Origin: Nitrososphaerota archaeon
GTDB lineage: Archaea; Thermoproteota; Nitrososphaeria; Nitrososphaerales; Nitrosopumilaceae
NCBI GenBank assembly: GCA_022573065.1
Contig: JACZUQ010000060.1
Location: 1-5,137 of the forward strand
Direction: 5' to 3'
DNA: 5,137 nucleotides
This document shows, in pieces, positions 5,103 through 5,137 of the stretch. A model generated the notes under the pieces. The model saw nothing but the letters and a program-made list of their open reading frames with translations. It had not been told where the DNA came from and searched no databases. Made by a program: the position numbers and the translations under genes. The first letter of the stretch is position 1; every line of letters starts with the position of its first letter.

Positions 5103-5137
5103 TTATCCGTATGATTCGAATTTTACTTCAAAGCTTC
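5103..5137 (-). CDS. Possible 3' end of a convergent minus-strand gene (partial)
   Basis: On the minus strand one frame is open from the window edge to a TAA at 5105-5103, giving the C-terminal residues SFEVKFESYG. The stop would lie three bases past the HEAT gene stop, matching the tight convergence seen at 3966/3972. Eleven codons are too few to identify a protein. The rival reading is a plus-strand gene starting at ATG 5111 (MIRILLQSF), with an AT-rich box near 5088. Confidence 0.3.
   Translation of the reverse strand, partial: SFEVKFESYG

Overview
The window looks like chromosomal DNA from an AT-rich archaeon, most likely an ammonia-oxidising thaumarchaeon of the Nitrosopumilus type (Nitrososphaerota). 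The reasons are an Alba chromatin protein, a short archaeal PadR-type winged-helix regulator, TATA-like boxes about 26-29 bases ahead of several start codons (so leaderless mRNAs are likely), and a succinate dehydrogenase with two membrane-anchor genes. The lineage is an inference from overall character; no marker gene such as 16S rRNA or amo is present.

Layout. Bases 1-2436, minus strand: an operon running leftward from sdhA (flavoprotein) to sdhC (membrane anchor) to a second anchor, sdhD, cut by the window edge. The junctions are as tight as possible: sdhA stop and sdhC start abut, and one base separates sdhC from sdhD. The iron-sulfur subunit SdhB is not visible and probably lies beyond the left edge or elsewhere. 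Bases 2437-2544: a divergent control region with a TATA-like element for sdhA and another for a PadR-family regulator. Two adjacent copies of a 12-base palindromic operator-like sequence lie between the regulator's TATA box and its ATG. Bases 2545-3966, plus strand: the PadR regulator, then an isocitrate lyase/PEP mutase superfamily enzyme with a methylisocitrate-lyase-like active site, probably started from a leaderless TTG. Bases 3972-4451, minus strand: an Alba protein with an unusual 12-copy pentapeptide N-terminal tail encoded by a 180-base perfect 15-mer tandem array. Bases 4554-5099, plus strand: a small HEAT-repeat protein divergent from alba. The last 35 bases may hold the 3' end of a further minus-strand gene.

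How the genes relate. The sdh genes make one membrane complex linking succinate oxidation to the quinone pool. The PadR protein most likely represses its own gene; whether it also affects sdh or the downstream lyase is open. The lyase acts on small C4-C7 acids and could touch the same central metabolism, but its substrate cannot be read from sequence. Alba and the HEAT protein share only a divergent promoter region. No mobile element, CRISPR array, tRNA, rRNA or defence system was seen, and no gap between genes exceeds about 110 bases. The most distinctive features are the Alba tail repeat and the PadR tandem palindrome.
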